A DNA stretch of 64,000 nucleotides from Sphingobacterium phlebotomi (lineage in GTDB: Bacteria; Bacteroidota; Bacteroidia; Sphingobacteriales; Sphingobacteriaceae), in assembly GCF_008180195.1 (NCBI RefSeq), contig NZ_VTAV01000004.1, forward strand, positions 62,001 to 126,000, read 5' to 3'. This document shows, one piece after another, positions 1 to 9,129 of the stretch. Under the pieces are notes generated by a model, which was not told where the DNA came from, did not search any database, and saw nothing but the letters and a program-made list of their open reading frames with translations. Each line of letters begins with the position of its first letter. Position 1 is the stretch's first letter. The position numbers and the translations under genes are program-made.

Positions 1-1055
1 ATCATATAGCGCCAAGCACCAGATACCGTGGAAATTAGCAGCACATATTCTACGCCTTCTTCCACCTCCTGAATGGTTAACGTGGGTACATGCTGTTTTA
101 CACATCCCTCTTCATCCATATTATCAGAAGTACAAGGAACAAATTCAAAGAAAATCCCATTATCGGTAATAAGCGCCATCGCATCGGTATCCGGTCGCTT
201 CTGGGTTGCCAAATAACCTTCTGATGCCAAATAGGTATCGATATAAATCATAGGCTTCGAAAATAGCTTTTCAAAACTTTTACGATAAGGACCAAAGGCC
301 ACCCCACCCGTACTGTATACTTGTAAGTTAGGCCAGATATCGTGTATAGTGTCGACCTTATTCCGACGGATGATTTCTTTAATCAAAATTTCCGACCACG
401 ATGGGATGCCGGTCATGCTTCCAATATCCCATTTCTTTGCTGCAAGGGCTATCTTACGCACGCGCTCATCCCAATCCTTGCTATCGGCTATTTTCCTGCC
501 GGGTTTATAGAATTTCCGAAACCATAAAGGTAGGTTAGCTGCAGATATACCGCTGATTTCGCCCTCTAGGAATCCGTTTTGCTCAACAAGCTTTGTGCTA
601 CTGCCTAACATCATGATATCCTTTTCGAAGAAATCTCCCGGAAGATCAAAGTTCTTCAAGCTTAATATCTGCTGTATACCGGCTTTTTTGATAGAATTCA
701 ACATATCATCGGTTACGGGAATAGCCTTGCTATTGCTGGTTGTCCCACTACTCATGGCAAAATAGCGTTGTCCTCCCGGCCATGTCACATTCTCATGCCC
801 TTCATGCAGATAATGCCACCACTCCGCATGTAGTTTATCATAGTCGAATATCGGTACCACTCGTTGGAAATGTTTGACAGGATCCGCATCAGCAAGGATA
901 TTACTGAAATTATACGTTCTTCCAAAAGCGGTGTATTTCGCCGCTTCCAACATATCTAACAAGGTTTGTATCTGGGCTTCCCAAGGTGTTGCACCCTTAT
1001 TGATCAAGCCGTTCACATCAATTACCCTTTTGATGATTTCTCCAATAATAGCCAT
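1..1055 (-). CDS. GH3 auxin-responsive promoter family protein (partial, C-terminus off the left edge)
   Basis: Translating the minus strand from the ATG at 1053-1055 gives about 351 residues open to the window edge, beginning MAIIGEIIKRVIDVNGL. The segment FAMSSGTTSNSKAIPVT is the serine/threonine/glycine-rich ATP-binding loop of acyl-adenylating enzymes, and VYSTGGVAFGPYRKSF with the following YIDTYLASEG matches the second adenylate-binding region of GH3 proteins. GH3 enzymes adenylate a carboxylic acid and, in plants, conjugate it to an amino acid; the bacterial substrate is unknown. The start is supported by an AGAGGAG ribosome-binding site about 8 bases upstream. It is transcribed divergently from the MFS transporter across a 136-bp gap. 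The family is fairly certain, the reaction is not. Confidence 0.85.
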   Translation of the reverse strand, partial: MAIIGEIIKRVIDVNGLINKGATPWEAQIQTLLDMLEAAKYTAFGRTYNFSNILADADPVKHFQRVVPIFDYDKLHAEWWHYLHEGHENVTWPGGQRYFAMSSGTTSNSKAIPVTDDMLNSIKKAGIQQILSLKNFDLPGDFFEKDIMMLGSSTKLVEQNGFLEGEISGISAANLPLWFRKFYKPGRKIADSKDWDERVRKIALAAKKWDIGSMTGIPSWSEILIKEIIRRNKVDTIHDIWPNLQVYSTGGVAFGPYRKSFEKLFSKPMIYIDTYLASEGYLATQKRPDTDAMALITDNGIFFEFVPCTSDNMDEEGCVKQHVPTLTIQEVEEGVEYVLLISTVSGAWRYM

Positions 1056-1191
1056 AATATATGCTCCTCTTTATATAATAAAGAATAGATGTCTATTAAA
1101 ATTGTTTTGAAATCACAGAATATTCTTACCCGTTCAATCTATTTATTATCTTGCGGCGGCAAAATAATACGATCGTTAATACTATATATAA

Positions 1192-2379
1192 GTGGTTTCC
1201 AGAACAGAAGATTCAGTTAAACAAAAAGCCGTCCGTTACCTACTTGCGGGTATTGCTGCCCTCGCAGTAGTTCATGCATTAGGTCGGTTTTCTTTCACAC
1301 CTTTATTGCCCTATTTTATCCAGGATAAAATGCTGACCATTACACAAGGTGCAGATTTAGCAACCATCAATTATGTGGGCTATTTAGTAGGAGCATTGCT
1401 TGCAGTACGCTATTCAGGACCCCAATTTATTAAGAAATATCTACTCATCGGTCTTTTAGGAAATGCACTCATTACATTAGCCCAATGTTTTATCCCACAG
1501 TATGAATGGCTCTTGGTCCTCCGATTATTAAATGGCGTTACAAACGGAATAGTATTTGTTTTGGCACCTGCTTTATTATTGGAATGGCTGATTATGCACA
1601 ACAAAGCCCATCTCAGTGGCTTAGTATATTTTGGCGTAGCCATTGGATTATTGGCCGGTGGTATATTGGTAGATTCTACGGCCGCATCGTTCAAAGCTGA
1701 GAACCGATGGATTCCAATAGCATTAGTGTCTTTGATACTAGCTATCTATAGTGGTATGCGTTTTCTGGAAATCAAAACACAATCAGTGGGATATCATGAT
1801 AAAGATAGTAAGATGATTAGCAAACCCAAGCTATTCGATAACCGCAGTACTCCGTTATTTCTCTCTTATGTTGGTGCCGGTTTAGGTTATATTTTACCGA
1901 TGACTTTTTTACCAGCCCTTGCACATGATACGATTTCGGAAAACGGTATATGGGTCAGAAATGTCTGGGTGATTACATCTATATCCTGTTTGCTATTTAT
2001 TCCGCTATGGAACTGGATAGGACATCGATATGGAGATCGTCTCAGTTTAATCTATACCTATATTTTGCAAGGATTAGGTGTCGCTGCTGTCTTGTTCATT
2101 CCGTCGGCTATCGGCGTGATTACATGTGCCGTTTTGGTAGGTAGTAGCTTTGTGGGGACGGTCATGTGTACACAACGTTTAGCTCGGTATTTTCAACCTC
2201 ATCAAGGTCCAAGGTTATCTGCAGCCATGATCGCCTTGTATGCCGGCTCACAATTGATTGGCCCCTGGCTCGCTAAAATGTGGATGGAGCATGGAGGCAC
2301 ATTATTACAGAGTTTTGCGGTAGGATTAGGTGCTTTTATCTGGGGGTTATTCTGGGCATGGCGGACGCCTAAAGCGTAG
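1192..2379 (+). CDS. YbfB/YjiJ-type MFS transporter
   Basis: The 395-residue protein has about twelve hydrophobic segments and the opening RYLLAGIAALAVVHALGRFSFTPLLPY seen in YbfB/YjiJ-type major facilitator superfamily members, where G-R-F near the end of helix 1 is conserved. It should sit in the inner membrane and move a small solute; the substrate cannot be read from sequence. Translation apparently begins at a GTG (1192), because no ATG lies suitably upstream and the second methionine would cut off much of helix 1. It is divergent from the GH3 gene and may share its regulatory interval, but nothing ties the two functionally. Confidence 0.8.
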   Translation: MVSRTEDSVKQKAVRYLLAGIAALAVVHALGRFSFTPLLPYFIQDKMLTITQGADLATINYVGYLVGALLAVRYSGPQFIKKYLLIGLLGNALITLAQCFIPQYEWLLVLRLLNGVTNGIVFVLAPALLLEWLIMHNKAHLSGLVYFGVAIGLLAGGILVDSTAASFKAENRWIPIALVSLILAIYSGMRFLEIKTQSVGYHDKDSKMISKPKLFDNRSTPLFLSYVGAGLGYILPMTFLPALAHDTISENGIWVRNVWVITSISCLLFIPLWNWIGHRYGDRLSLIYTYILQGLGVAAVLFIPSAIGVITCAVLVGSSFVGTVMCTQRLARYFQPHQGPRLSAAMIALYAGSQLIGPWLAKMWMEHGGTLLQSFAVGLGAFIWGLFWAWRTPKA

Positions 2380-2396
2380 AAAACGGAATAAATAAA

Positions 2397-3515
2397 CTAT
2401 TTAATTTCTGCATTTCTAATTGTACTCGAAATTAACCCATACCCATTCTCCGTTCGTAAAAAATCAAAACGGTTTTGCGACATAGCCTCCTTTCCGTAAT
2501 GGTATGAAATAACAACACTTAATACCGGATATTGCCATTCTTTTGCTTCACGACAGTTATTAAAGTATTTATCGAACTCTGCTCCCTCATACATAAAAGG
2601 ATTTAATCCGTTCAAGAAAACAGCATAATTAGTTTCGGGTTCCTTAATTTCCGATAGAATATGTTTTAATAGCTGGAAATTGTTCTCGATAAACGCTCGT
2701 TTTTCAGTCTTTGCCCATCCCTTAGTAGATTCCCACACAATGGTATCATGGGAAGCTTGTAACAGTTTCTCTGTGGTAAAGTCAGATAATAGATCATTCG
2801 CTAACCATATTTTAAATTCTTCCACAAAATCAATAAAGGTTACATATGTCCCGTCGTTTGACGGAAAGCTCTTTTTCGATTTATCTTCCGATGGCTTTGA
2901 TGTGATTTCAATAGAATAAAAATCAAGCTTATTGTCGTTGGTAAAATTTTCTGCTACTATATTATTTAAGGTATCCAGCAACACTTCTTCCCCTCCTACC
3001 CATGTATAATAATTATCTACCGGTGGGTCGTTTTCACGTGCATATTTCTTTTCCGCACCCTTTAATCCCACTAACATTCCATTTCTAACTTTTGTTAAAT
3101 CGTTGTACATAGCCGGTACAACAATGCTCCCTTTTTTATCAAATAATCCTACTTTATCTGATTCCCTATCCCTAAACCGTATAAATCCTTCGTTTTCACA
3201 GTCCGCCGTATTGTCAAAGATATACATACTGTCTGTTCCGAATACCTTGCCGTCTTTATTCACATAATAGCTTATCCATTTTTCTCCATTCCGTTCTAAG
3301 CCTGCCACGATATCATCGAATTTTATAGCGGTCATGTATCCGGCAAACTTCGGCGGTATTTTTACATCGCCCGAACGATCTTTATATCCAACTAATGTAG
3401 AATCTTGATTATAAAAAGCTGTCCACGTATCTTCGGTTTGTCCCCATAAGAGCTGTTGCTCCAATAGTATCAACAACACCGCTACGATTACCTTAAAACA
3501 CTTAAAAATTCTCAT
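2397..3515 (-). CDS. Secreted WG-repeat-like protein of unknown function
   Basis: The 372-residue product starts with a signal peptide (MRIFKCFKVIVAVLLILLEQ, ending near LLWGQ at residue 26). Residues about 35-165 contain units such as GYKDRSGDVKIPPKFAG and GLFDKKGSIVVPAMYND, the pattern of WG/KWG beta repeats (G-x-x-D-x-x-G-x-x-x-I-P-x-x-Y/F). The C-terminal 200 residues are not recognised. WG repeats occur in many exported Bacteroidota proteins with no common biochemical role. It ends 17 bp from the MFS gene (convergent) and is divergent from ku. The function is unknown; a periplasmic or surface location is inferred from the signal peptide. Confidence 0.7.
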   Translation of the reverse strand: MRIFKCFKVIVAVLLILLEQQLLWGQTEDTWTAFYNQDSTLVGYKDRSGDVKIPPKFAGYMTAIKFDDIVAGLERNGEKWISYYVNKDGKVFGTDSMYIFDNTADCENEGFIRFRDRESDKVGLFDKKGSIVVPAMYNDLTKVRNGMLVGLKGAEKKYARENDPPVDNYYTWVGGEEVLLDTLNNIVAENFTNDNKLDFYSIEITSKPSEDKSKKSFPSNDGTYVTFIDFVEEFKIWLANDLLSDFTTEKLLQASHDTIVWESTKGWAKTEKRAFIENNFQLLKHILSEIKEPETNYAVFLNGLNPFMYEGAEFDKYFNNCREAKEWQYPVLSVVISYHYGKEAMSQNRFDFLRTENGYGLISSTIRNAEIK

Positions 3516-3690
3516 TGTCTTGTACGTTATACCAGTCTAAAAATACAAAAATTTATACGTGGTATCTTAACAAAAATAAATCTGGCTGTTCAACGCAGAT
3601 CCGCCGCCGCCAGGAAAGCGTGCAAACTTAAAAACGAACCTTTTTAACAAAGCGTTGTTCTTACTAATAGAAGTAAAAAAACGAAATATC

Positions 3691-4446
3691 ATGAGAGCTA
3701 TTTGGACTGGAGCAATAGGATTTGGATTGGTTAATATTCCCATTAAAATATATAGCGCTGTGCAAAGCAGCTCACTGGATTTAGATATGTTGGATAGAAA
3801 AGACAAATCGAACATCAAATACAAACGTGTGAATGAAAATACCGGCAAGGAAGTGAAGTGGGAGAATATTGTTAAAGGTTACTTGCTCAAAGATAAATAT
3901 GTTATTTTGGAAGATACTGACTTCGAAGAAGCCAGCCCCGAGAAGAACAAAATGATAAACTTGCATTCTTTTGTCAAGATGGATGAAATAGATAGCATAT
4001 ATTTTGACACGCCTTATTATCTAGAACCCCAAAAAGGAGGAACGAAAGCTTATCAACTTCTCCTTAAAGCGCTTGAAAAAAGTAAGACAGCTGGACTAGG
4101 TTCTTTCGTCATGCGCAATGTAGAACATCTTGCCATTGTGAAACCCTATGAGAATATGCTACTGCTCAACAAAATTAGATTTGAGGAAGAGATACGGTCT
4201 ACGGAAGACTTAAGCTTGCCGGGTAACGCCCGATTAAAAAAAGAGGAAATGGATATGGCTATGCAATTGATCAAGCAGCATAACCAGCCTTTTAATATTT
4301 CAAAATATAAAAATGAGTATACCAGGGAGTTGCTGAAAATTATCAAACAGAAAGCTAAAGGAAAGCATACTTCTATTCGTAAGATGAAAATAGAGAATAC
4401 GAAATCGACAGACTTATTAAATAAATTGAAGGCTAGTTTAGCCTAA
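3691..4446 (+). CDS. ku: Ku protein, bacterial non-homologous end joining
   Basis: The 251-residue protein starting MRAIWTGAIGFGLVNIPIK is a canonical bacterial Ku core: a homodimeric ring that threads onto double-strand DNA ends and recruits LigD. Typical segments include IKYKRVNENTGKEV, the KGYLL / YVILEDTDFE stretch, and EIDSIYFDTPYYLEP. The ATG at 3691 fits the family N-terminus; an earlier in-frame codon at 3655 would add 12 unsupported residues. The gene is convergent with ligD and the two stop codons interleave: ku ends with TAA at 4444-4446 and ligD with TAG read from 4445-4443. The short Lys-rich C-terminus lacks the long extensions seen in actinobacterial Ku. Confidence 0.95.
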   Translation: MRAIWTGAIGFGLVNIPIKIYSAVQSSSLDLDMLDRKDKSNIKYKRVNENTGKEVKWENIVKGYLLKDKYVILEDTDFEEASPEKNKMINLHSFVKMDEIDSIYFDTPYYLEPQKGGTKAYQLLLKALEKSKTAGLGSFVMRNVEHLAIVKPYENMLLLNKIRFEEEIRSTEDLSLPGNARLKKEEMDMAMQLIKQHNQPFNISKYKNEYTRELLKIIKQKAKGKHTSIRKMKIENTKSTDLLNKLKASLA

Positions 4447-6872
4447 AGCTTAGCAAGCACCTGTTTTATATTGACGGGACTGTCCCATAAGGTTGCCCAG
4501 GGATTACCTATCTCTTTTACGCGTTTTAACATCGTTTTGATGTTGTAATCGGCAATACGCAGTTTAGATGTTAATTCGTCCCATCGCAAAGGTGCACTGG
4601 CAGTCGCTCCTTCTTTGGGTCTTAAGGAATAGGGCGCCGCTATGGTCTGCCCTCTCCTATTCTGTAGGAAATCTAGGTAGATCATGCCTTTTCTTTTTTT
4701 TGGATCCCGTACCAGACTTGTCGTATTGGAGTGTTTTTCTTGAACCATTTGGGCTACCAACTCGATAAAATCCCGTGCGACGTCATACGTATATTTCTTG
4801 TTCAAGTAAATATAGATATGTAGCCCCGTAGATCCGGAAGTCTTTAAAAATGCCGGTACTTTCAGTTCTTCAAAAATTTCATGTGTCGTCTTCGCCACCT
4901 GTATCAATTCCTGAAAATCGGTCCCGTTTGGGTCTAGATCCAACACAGCAAAGTCCGGATGTTCGGGCTTTTGATAGGTAGAAAGCCAGGGATTTACTTC
5001 GATAGATCCCAAATTAGCAATATAAAGAAGCGTGGCTTTATCGTTACAAACGATATAGTCCGTTTCTTTTCCCGTACTTTCCGAATGTATGGGTGCCGTT
5101 TTTACCCAATCAGGAATATTGTCGGTATCCACATCTTTCTGAAAAAAACCTTCTGCTGTAATGCCGTTCGGAAAGCGATGCATGGATATCGGTTTGTTTT
5201 TAATAAACGGAAGTATATAATCGGCGATTTGCTCATAATACGCTATCATTTGCCCTTTAATATAATGCTCCTTTGGCCAATACACCTTGTTCAAGTTGGT
5301 CAGTTGTACCTTTTTACGACCTATGGTAATTAAGTCTTCGTTCTTCTCGTTTTTCATAGGATCTTCCTTTTCAATTTCTTCCGCATCTTTATCCTCTCGC
5401 AACCCCTTAAACACGGGATGGCGCAAACGACCATCTGTCGTCCATTCACTATAATACACGTCACACACCAATAACGGCCGTAGCCACGTTACTTCTTTTT
5501 CTTTCGCTACCGTCACTTGCTCGTCAAAAGGTTTATGTCCACTGACCTGCTTTTGCATAGTTGCGTATATATTTTTAAGGCTCTTTGTATTGAAGCCTGT
5601 GCCGCAGTTGCCAATATACACTAACTCGCCATCTCGATAATAGCCCAGTACCAAAGCTCCGAAAAAAGAACGGCTTCCCTGTGGCGAAGTATACCCACAG
5701 ATGACGGCCTCCTGGCTATTTCGCAACTTGAATTTTGTCCAAGAACTGCTACGTTTACCTTGTAAATAAGTGCTATTTGTTTCTTTTGCAATAACCCCTT
5801 CCCAATGTTCTTTTTCGGCTTTTGCTTTAACATGTTGAACTGTGCCTTGCAAAATCTGTGTTAACCGCACAATTTTAGTTTTCTTTATTCGACGAAACAA
5901 TAAAGCCAATAATTCTTCTCTTTCTTTAAGCGCATAATCCGTAACGTATTCGTCTTCTAAACGAAGTATATCAAAGACATAATAACGTAATGTAAGGTTG
6001 CTCGGAATAGGTTCGCCACTGGCTATCAATTGGAAATGCGCGTTTCCTTGTTTATCCTCGATGACAAGTTCTCCGTCGAGCCACACATATTTGTCTAAAG
6101 AAGATAATTCCTCTACCACAGAAGGAAACAAGGCATTCATATCTTTCCCGTTGCGGGAATAAAGTTGAACGCCTCCTTTGCCACGCGTAGCCAAAATACG
6201 AAATCCATCATATTTTTTTTCATACCTCCATTCCGTTCCTTCGGGGAGATGGTCCGCCAATTTTGCCAGCATCGGTTTCGGTAATTCCACCGTCTTGTCT
6301 TTTTTAAAATCTATACCAGCCTGCTTAACCTCTTGTTGTATACTGTTTTCGCTATCATAAGGTTCATCCCATGCATATCGATCTTTATGTTTTATGAGTA
6401 ACCAGGCATTATCCTCCTGCCCTTTCATACGTACCAACGCAAATTCGCCACGAAGTATGTGTCCATGCAGCTTGAATTTGAGGGAGCCTTTTTTTAACGC
6501 TTGCAAAAACTCTTTTGCATTTCGCGCCTCCGTAAATTCATAGTATCCCGAGTCAAAAATAGTGACAACGCCCGCACCGTAATTACCTTTTGGAATAATC
6601 CCTTCAAAAGAAGCATAGTCTATAGGATGATCTTCGACCTGCATGGCCAAACGCTTGTCTTTAGGGTATAATGACGGCCCCTTGGGAACGGCCCAGCTCT
6701 TTAAAACACCGTCCAGTTCCAATCGAACATCATAATGCAATCGGGAGGCATGATGTCGCTGTACCACGAATCGTAATTTTTTTGGTTTACTTTTATTATC
6801 GTTGCTGCCACCCTTCGGTTCGTGTGTCTGCTTGAAATTCCTTTTCTTGTTATAATCTGCCAGCTTTGCCAT
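4443..6872 (-). CDS. ligD: Multifunctional DNA ligase D (phosphoesterase-ligase-polymerase)
   Basis: LigD seals the ends held by Ku. With numbering from the longest reading frame (TTG at 6929), the order is 3'-phosphoesterase (about 50-190; RHHASRLHYDVRLE and EDHPIDYASFEG), ATP-dependent ligase (about 215-515; catalytic Lys239 in EKKYDGFR, Glu in DGELVI, C-terminal motif around KRSSSWTKFK), then primase-polymerase (about 532-820; metal-binding D664 and D666 in AVLDLDPNG). All three catalytic centres look intact. I chose the ATG at 6872, giving 809 residues beginning MAKLADYNKKRNF, because family members start with this pattern and the upstream TTG is weak. It is preceded by the DJ-1 gene on the same strand. 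Confidence 0.95.
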   Translation of the reverse strand: MAKLADYNKKRNFKQTHEPKGGSNDNKSKPKKLRFVVQRHHASRLHYDVRLELDGVLKSWAVPKGPSLYPKDKRLAMQVEDHPIDYASFEGIIPKGNYGAGVVTIFDSGYYEFTEARNAKEFLQALKKGSLKFKLHGHILRGEFALVRMKGQEDNAWLLIKHKDRYAWDEPYDSENSIQQEVKQAGIDFKKDKTVELPKPMLAKLADHLPEGTEWRYEKKYDGFRILATRGKGGVQLYSRNGKDMNALFPSVVEELSSLDKYVWLDGELVIEDKQGNAHFQLIASGEPIPSNLTLRYYVFDILRLEDEYVTDYALKEREELLALLFRRIKKTKIVRLTQILQGTVQHVKAKAEKEHWEGVIAKETNSTYLQGKRSSSWTKFKLRNSQEAVICGYTSPQGSRSFFGALVLGYYRDGELVYIGNCGTGFNTKSLKNIYATMQKQVSGHKPFDEQVTVAKEKEVTWLRPLLVCDVYYSEWTTDGRLRHPVFKGLREDKDAEEIEKEDPMKNEKNEDLITIGRKKVQLTNLNKVYWPKEHYIKGQMIAYYEQIADYILPFIKNKPISMHRFPNGITAEGFFQKDVDTDNIPDWVKTAPIHSESTGKETDYIVCNDKATLLYIANLGSIEVNPWLSTYQKPEHPDFAVLDLDPNGTDFQELIQVAKTTHEIFEELKVPAFLKTSGSTGLHIYIYLNKKYTYDVARDFIELVAQMVQEKHSNTTSLVRDPKKRKGMIYLDFLQNRRGQTIAAPYSLRPKEGATASAPLRWDELTSKLRIADYNIKTMLKRVKEIGNPWATLWDSPVNIKQVLAKL

Positions 6873-6954
6873 ACCTACCCTTTTATTGAAATCAACACGC
6901 TCTCCCTCATAAAGTTTTAAGAATTTCAATGCAATAAGTTGGAGATATTGTGCA

Positions 6955-7659
6955 CTATAAGTTACCTGGATATGTCAGAAGTTCTATCATGGTTTGTGCT
7001 GTAGACGCAGCAGATAAAGGATTTTGCCCTGTAATAAGTTGTCCGTCCAGCACGACATGTGGACTAAAAGGAAGCCTAGCTGTGCTGAAATCTGCGCCAT
7101 ATTCTTTCAGTCGTGATTCCAATTCGAAAGGAATATTGTTGTGGCGCATGACCAATGTTTCCTCCATATTGGAGAATGCAGTAAGCTGCTTTCCGATTAA
7201 GTATCCCGGATAAAGATCCACTAACGGAAGTAGTGCCGCCGGTCCATGACAAACGGCTGCAATTGGCTTATCTTCTTTTACAAACTCTAACAATAATCGA
7301 CCTATTACAGGATGGCGTGCTAAATCCCATAGTGGGCCGTGTCCTCCGGAAATAAATACGCCGTCAAAAGCACCGGCGTGCATATTTTCCAGTTTTAATG
7401 TATTCGCAAATTGTTGCTGTACTACCTCATCATTGACAAAACGCCTGTTCGAGGCAGTGATGTGTTCTGTTAATCTACTCATGGGATCGACCGGAGGTTC
7501 TCCTCCCAAAGGACTAGCCATCGTCACTTTAAATCCCGCATCGATAAATTCATAATAGGGATCAGTCATTTCTCCTAGCCAAACGCCCGTCGTAGAATCT
7601 GTCCCATCCATTCGAGCGTGGGACGTGAGTACCATTAATATATTAAATGTCAATATCAT
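6955..7659 (-). CDS. DJ-1/PfpI family (type 1 glutamine amidotransferase-like) protein
   Basis: This 234-residue protein has the DJ-1/PfpI fold signature: the nucleophile elbow AAVCHGPAAL with the reactive Cys, an upstream acidic residue in GVWLGEMTDPYYEF, and GVFISGGHGPLWDL. Length and the TGVWLGE segment are closest to the Hsp31/class I GATase-like subgroup, whose members act as chaperones, glyoxalases or protein-repair enzymes under carbonyl or oxidative stress. Its stop lies 82 bp from the ligD ATG I chose, on the same strand, so cotranscription with ligD is plausible. That fits a general damage-response grouping but does not prove a role in end joining. Confidence 0.85.
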   Translation of the reverse strand: MILTFNILMVLTSHARMDGTDSTTGVWLGEMTDPYYEFIDAGFKVTMASPLGGEPPVDPMSRLTEHITASNRRFVNDEVVQQQFANTLKLENMHAGAFDGVFISGGHGPLWDLARHPVIGRLLLEFVKEDKPIAAVCHGPAALLPLVDLYPGYLIGKQLTAFSNMEETLVMRHNNIPFELESRLKEYGADFSTARLPFSPHVVLDGQLITGQNPLSAASTAQTMIELLTYPGNL

Positions 7660-7710
7660 GTATCTTGATAAAACCAGTAGTATGTTAGATTAACTTGCAT
7701 TGTGATAATC

Positions 7711-7740
7711 TAAAATTTTGGGCCATTAGGCCCTAAAATT
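7711..7740 (-). terminator. Hairpin at the end of the small lipoprotein gene
   Basis: The stem pairs AATTTTGGGCC (7714-7724) with GGCCC-T-AAAATT (7729-7740) through an ATTA loop, with a single bulged T at 7734. It overlaps the stop codon of the lipoprotein gene, so it would fold as that message ends. The following tract is only short and A/T-rich, so termination efficiency is uncertain. Confidence 0.5.
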
Positions 7741-7945
7741 ATGGTGTAACCGGAGGAGGTGTAGGAGGCAATACGGAATCTATGCTATCCCTTACCGCAG
7801 TATCCGCAGTCGATCTTCCATTTCTATAGTTTTGGTCTCCCATAGTATCTCTCGTATCGATCGAGTCTGAATTTTCACTTCTATTCCCACCACATCCAAT
7901 GCCTAGCAGCGCAAGCATAAGTGTTAAAAAAACAATCCTTTTCAT
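7739..7945 (-). CDS. Small secreted lipoprotein-like protein, 68 residues
   Basis: Starting at the ATG at 7945 the protein is MKRIVFLTLMLALLGIGC followed by a mature part rich in Asp, Ser, Thr and Asn (DSIDTRDTMGDQNYRNG) and a Pro-rich tail (PPTPPPVTP). The basic-hydrophobic-Cys leader is a relaxed lipoprotein signal (LLGIGC), giving lipidation at Cys18. An in-frame upstream start at 7987 would place the leader internally, so the shorter start is preferred. Low-complexity acidic lipoproteins like this are common in Sphingobacteriaceae and have no assigned function. It stands alone with its own terminator hairpin. Confidence 0.6.
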   Translation of the reverse strand: MKRIVFLTLMLALLGIGCGGNRSENSDSIDTRDTMGDQNYRNGRSTADTAVRDSIDSVLPPTPPPVTP

Positions 7946-8199
7946 AGTTATTAATTTATTTATAAAACATTGTATTATATTATTCAACTATTTGTTGAAC
8001 AATAAAACCTTTTCGATGGTTGCCATTAATGTTAATTTAGGTATTTATCCCCCTTTACTTATTTTATACGGGTATTTCATGTGTCTTTGTTAAAAAACTT
8101 GCCTTATGCCAAGTACCTTATTCGAAAAAGTGCATAACATTGTTAACGGAAAGATCCGAAAGCATCGGAAAGAATAATGTTAACAAAAAAGAATATATT

Positions 8200-8895
8200 A
8201 TGAAAATACACATAACACGTGTTGCTTGGATGGTCCCACTTTTAGCCGCCCTGCTGTTAGACAATCCTAATGTAATCGCGCACAATAACCATGTAAGTGT
8301 TATATCTTCTAACCAGGACGTTCCTGTCTTAGCATATATCATTGAACAAGATAGCAGTCGTGATATTCAAAAACTACTCACGCATTACGAACAGACCGCA
8401 ACGCGTTTAAAGAAAAGTATAGAGGGGCTTACAGAAGAACAGCTACACTTCAGCCCGGGAGAAGGTCAATGGTCCATTAGCCAATGCGTAGAGCACATCA
8501 TTTTATCGGAGCCTTTGATTTTTGATATGTTCAGCCAAGAAATTTCAAAACCTAAATCGTCCGAAGCTTCTCAAAAGCCAAGCCACAGCGACGAAGAAAT
8601 TATAAATAGCATCACAAACCGAATTGAAAAATATCAGGCACCTGAAATGCTCAAACCTACCGGAAAACACAAAAATATGAAGGAGGCTTTGGCAGCATTT
8701 GAAAACGGGAGAAAAGAGATTATCGATTATATAAAAAATGCTGATATAAATACATTACGAAGTCACATTAGCCAAGGACCGGCGGGACCGGTGGATGGCT
8801 ATCAAAACTTGCTATTTATAACAACGCACTCTGATAGGCATATTTTACAAATAGAGGAAATTAAAGCGCATACTAATTACCCCAAAAATAAGTAA
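8200..8895 (+). CDS. Exported DinB-like (YfiT/DinB superfamily) protein
   Basis: From the ATG at 8200 the 231-residue protein has an N-terminal signal-like segment (residues 1-24, VAWMVPLLAALLLD) and then a four-helix DinB-like domain. Diagnostic pieces are LTHYEQTATRLKKSIEGL, EEQLHFSPGEGQWSISQCVEHI with the first metal-ligand His, and the C-terminal TTHSDRHILQIEEI with the His pair of the DinB/DUF664 metal site. DinB-superfamily proteins are metal-dependent thiol-related transferases or hydrolases of mostly unknown substrate; this is not DNA polymerase IV. Start sites upstream (8140) would add 20 residues before the signal peptide and are unlikely. It runs codirectional with the baeRF gene but is separated by a terminator. 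Confidence 0.75.
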   Translation: MKIHITRVAWMVPLLAALLLDNPNVIAHNNHVSVISSNQDVPVLAYIIEQDSSRDIQKLLTHYEQTATRLKKSIEGLTEEQLHFSPGEGQWSISQCVEHIILSEPLIFDMFSQEISKPKSSEASQKPSHSDEEIINSITNRIEKYQAPEMLKPTGKHKNMKEALAAFENGRKEIIDYIKNADINTLRSHISQGPAGPVDGYQNLLFITTHSDRHILQIEEIKAHTNYPKNK

Positions 8896-8973
8896 TATAA
8901 AACGTTCGTTAAAAATTGTTAATCAAAAGGTCAATACATAATAATGGTATAAAATATGACGTTATATAGGTAC

Positions 8974-9044
8974 TTCATAATTTAGGTTTATAATTGGTTA
9001 GTTAGTTAAAAAAATACTGGAGTTCCCCACTCCAGTATTTTTTG
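8974..9044 (+). repeat. Copy A of an intergenic element (conserved leader plus TCCCC-loop terminator)
   Basis: The block starts TTCATAATTTAGGTT, continues with ATAATTGGTTAGTT, then an A-rich linker and a terminator hairpin. Copy B at 10311-10375 has the same two motifs in the same order, the same spacing and the same TCCCC loop, but a different stem sequence. The pair brackets the baeRF gene. Conserved leader plus covarying stem suggests a small transcribed element rather than a dispersed junk repeat. TAATTTAG at 8978-8985 could be its -7 box (inference). Confidence 0.55.
9012..9044 (+). terminator. Strong rho-independent terminator after the DinB-like gene
   Basis: A perfect 12-bp stem, AAATACTGGAGT (9012-9023) with ACTCCAGTATTT (9029-9040), closes a TCCCC loop and is followed by a T run. 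An A run precedes it, so it could stop transcription from both directions. It forms the 3' part of repeat copy A. Confidence 0.85.
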
Positions 9045-9129
9045 TTTAATACTTATCCTAAACTTTTCTAAACATCTCTTTCTTTACACTGTTTTATATA
9101 TATCAATGTATTCATTAAAAACATCTATT

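Noticed and set aside
8141..8185. Two GTTAAC palindromes before the DinB-like gene as an operator
   Set aside because: Each is only 6-7 bp in A/T-rich DNA, and chance occurrence is likely without further copies.
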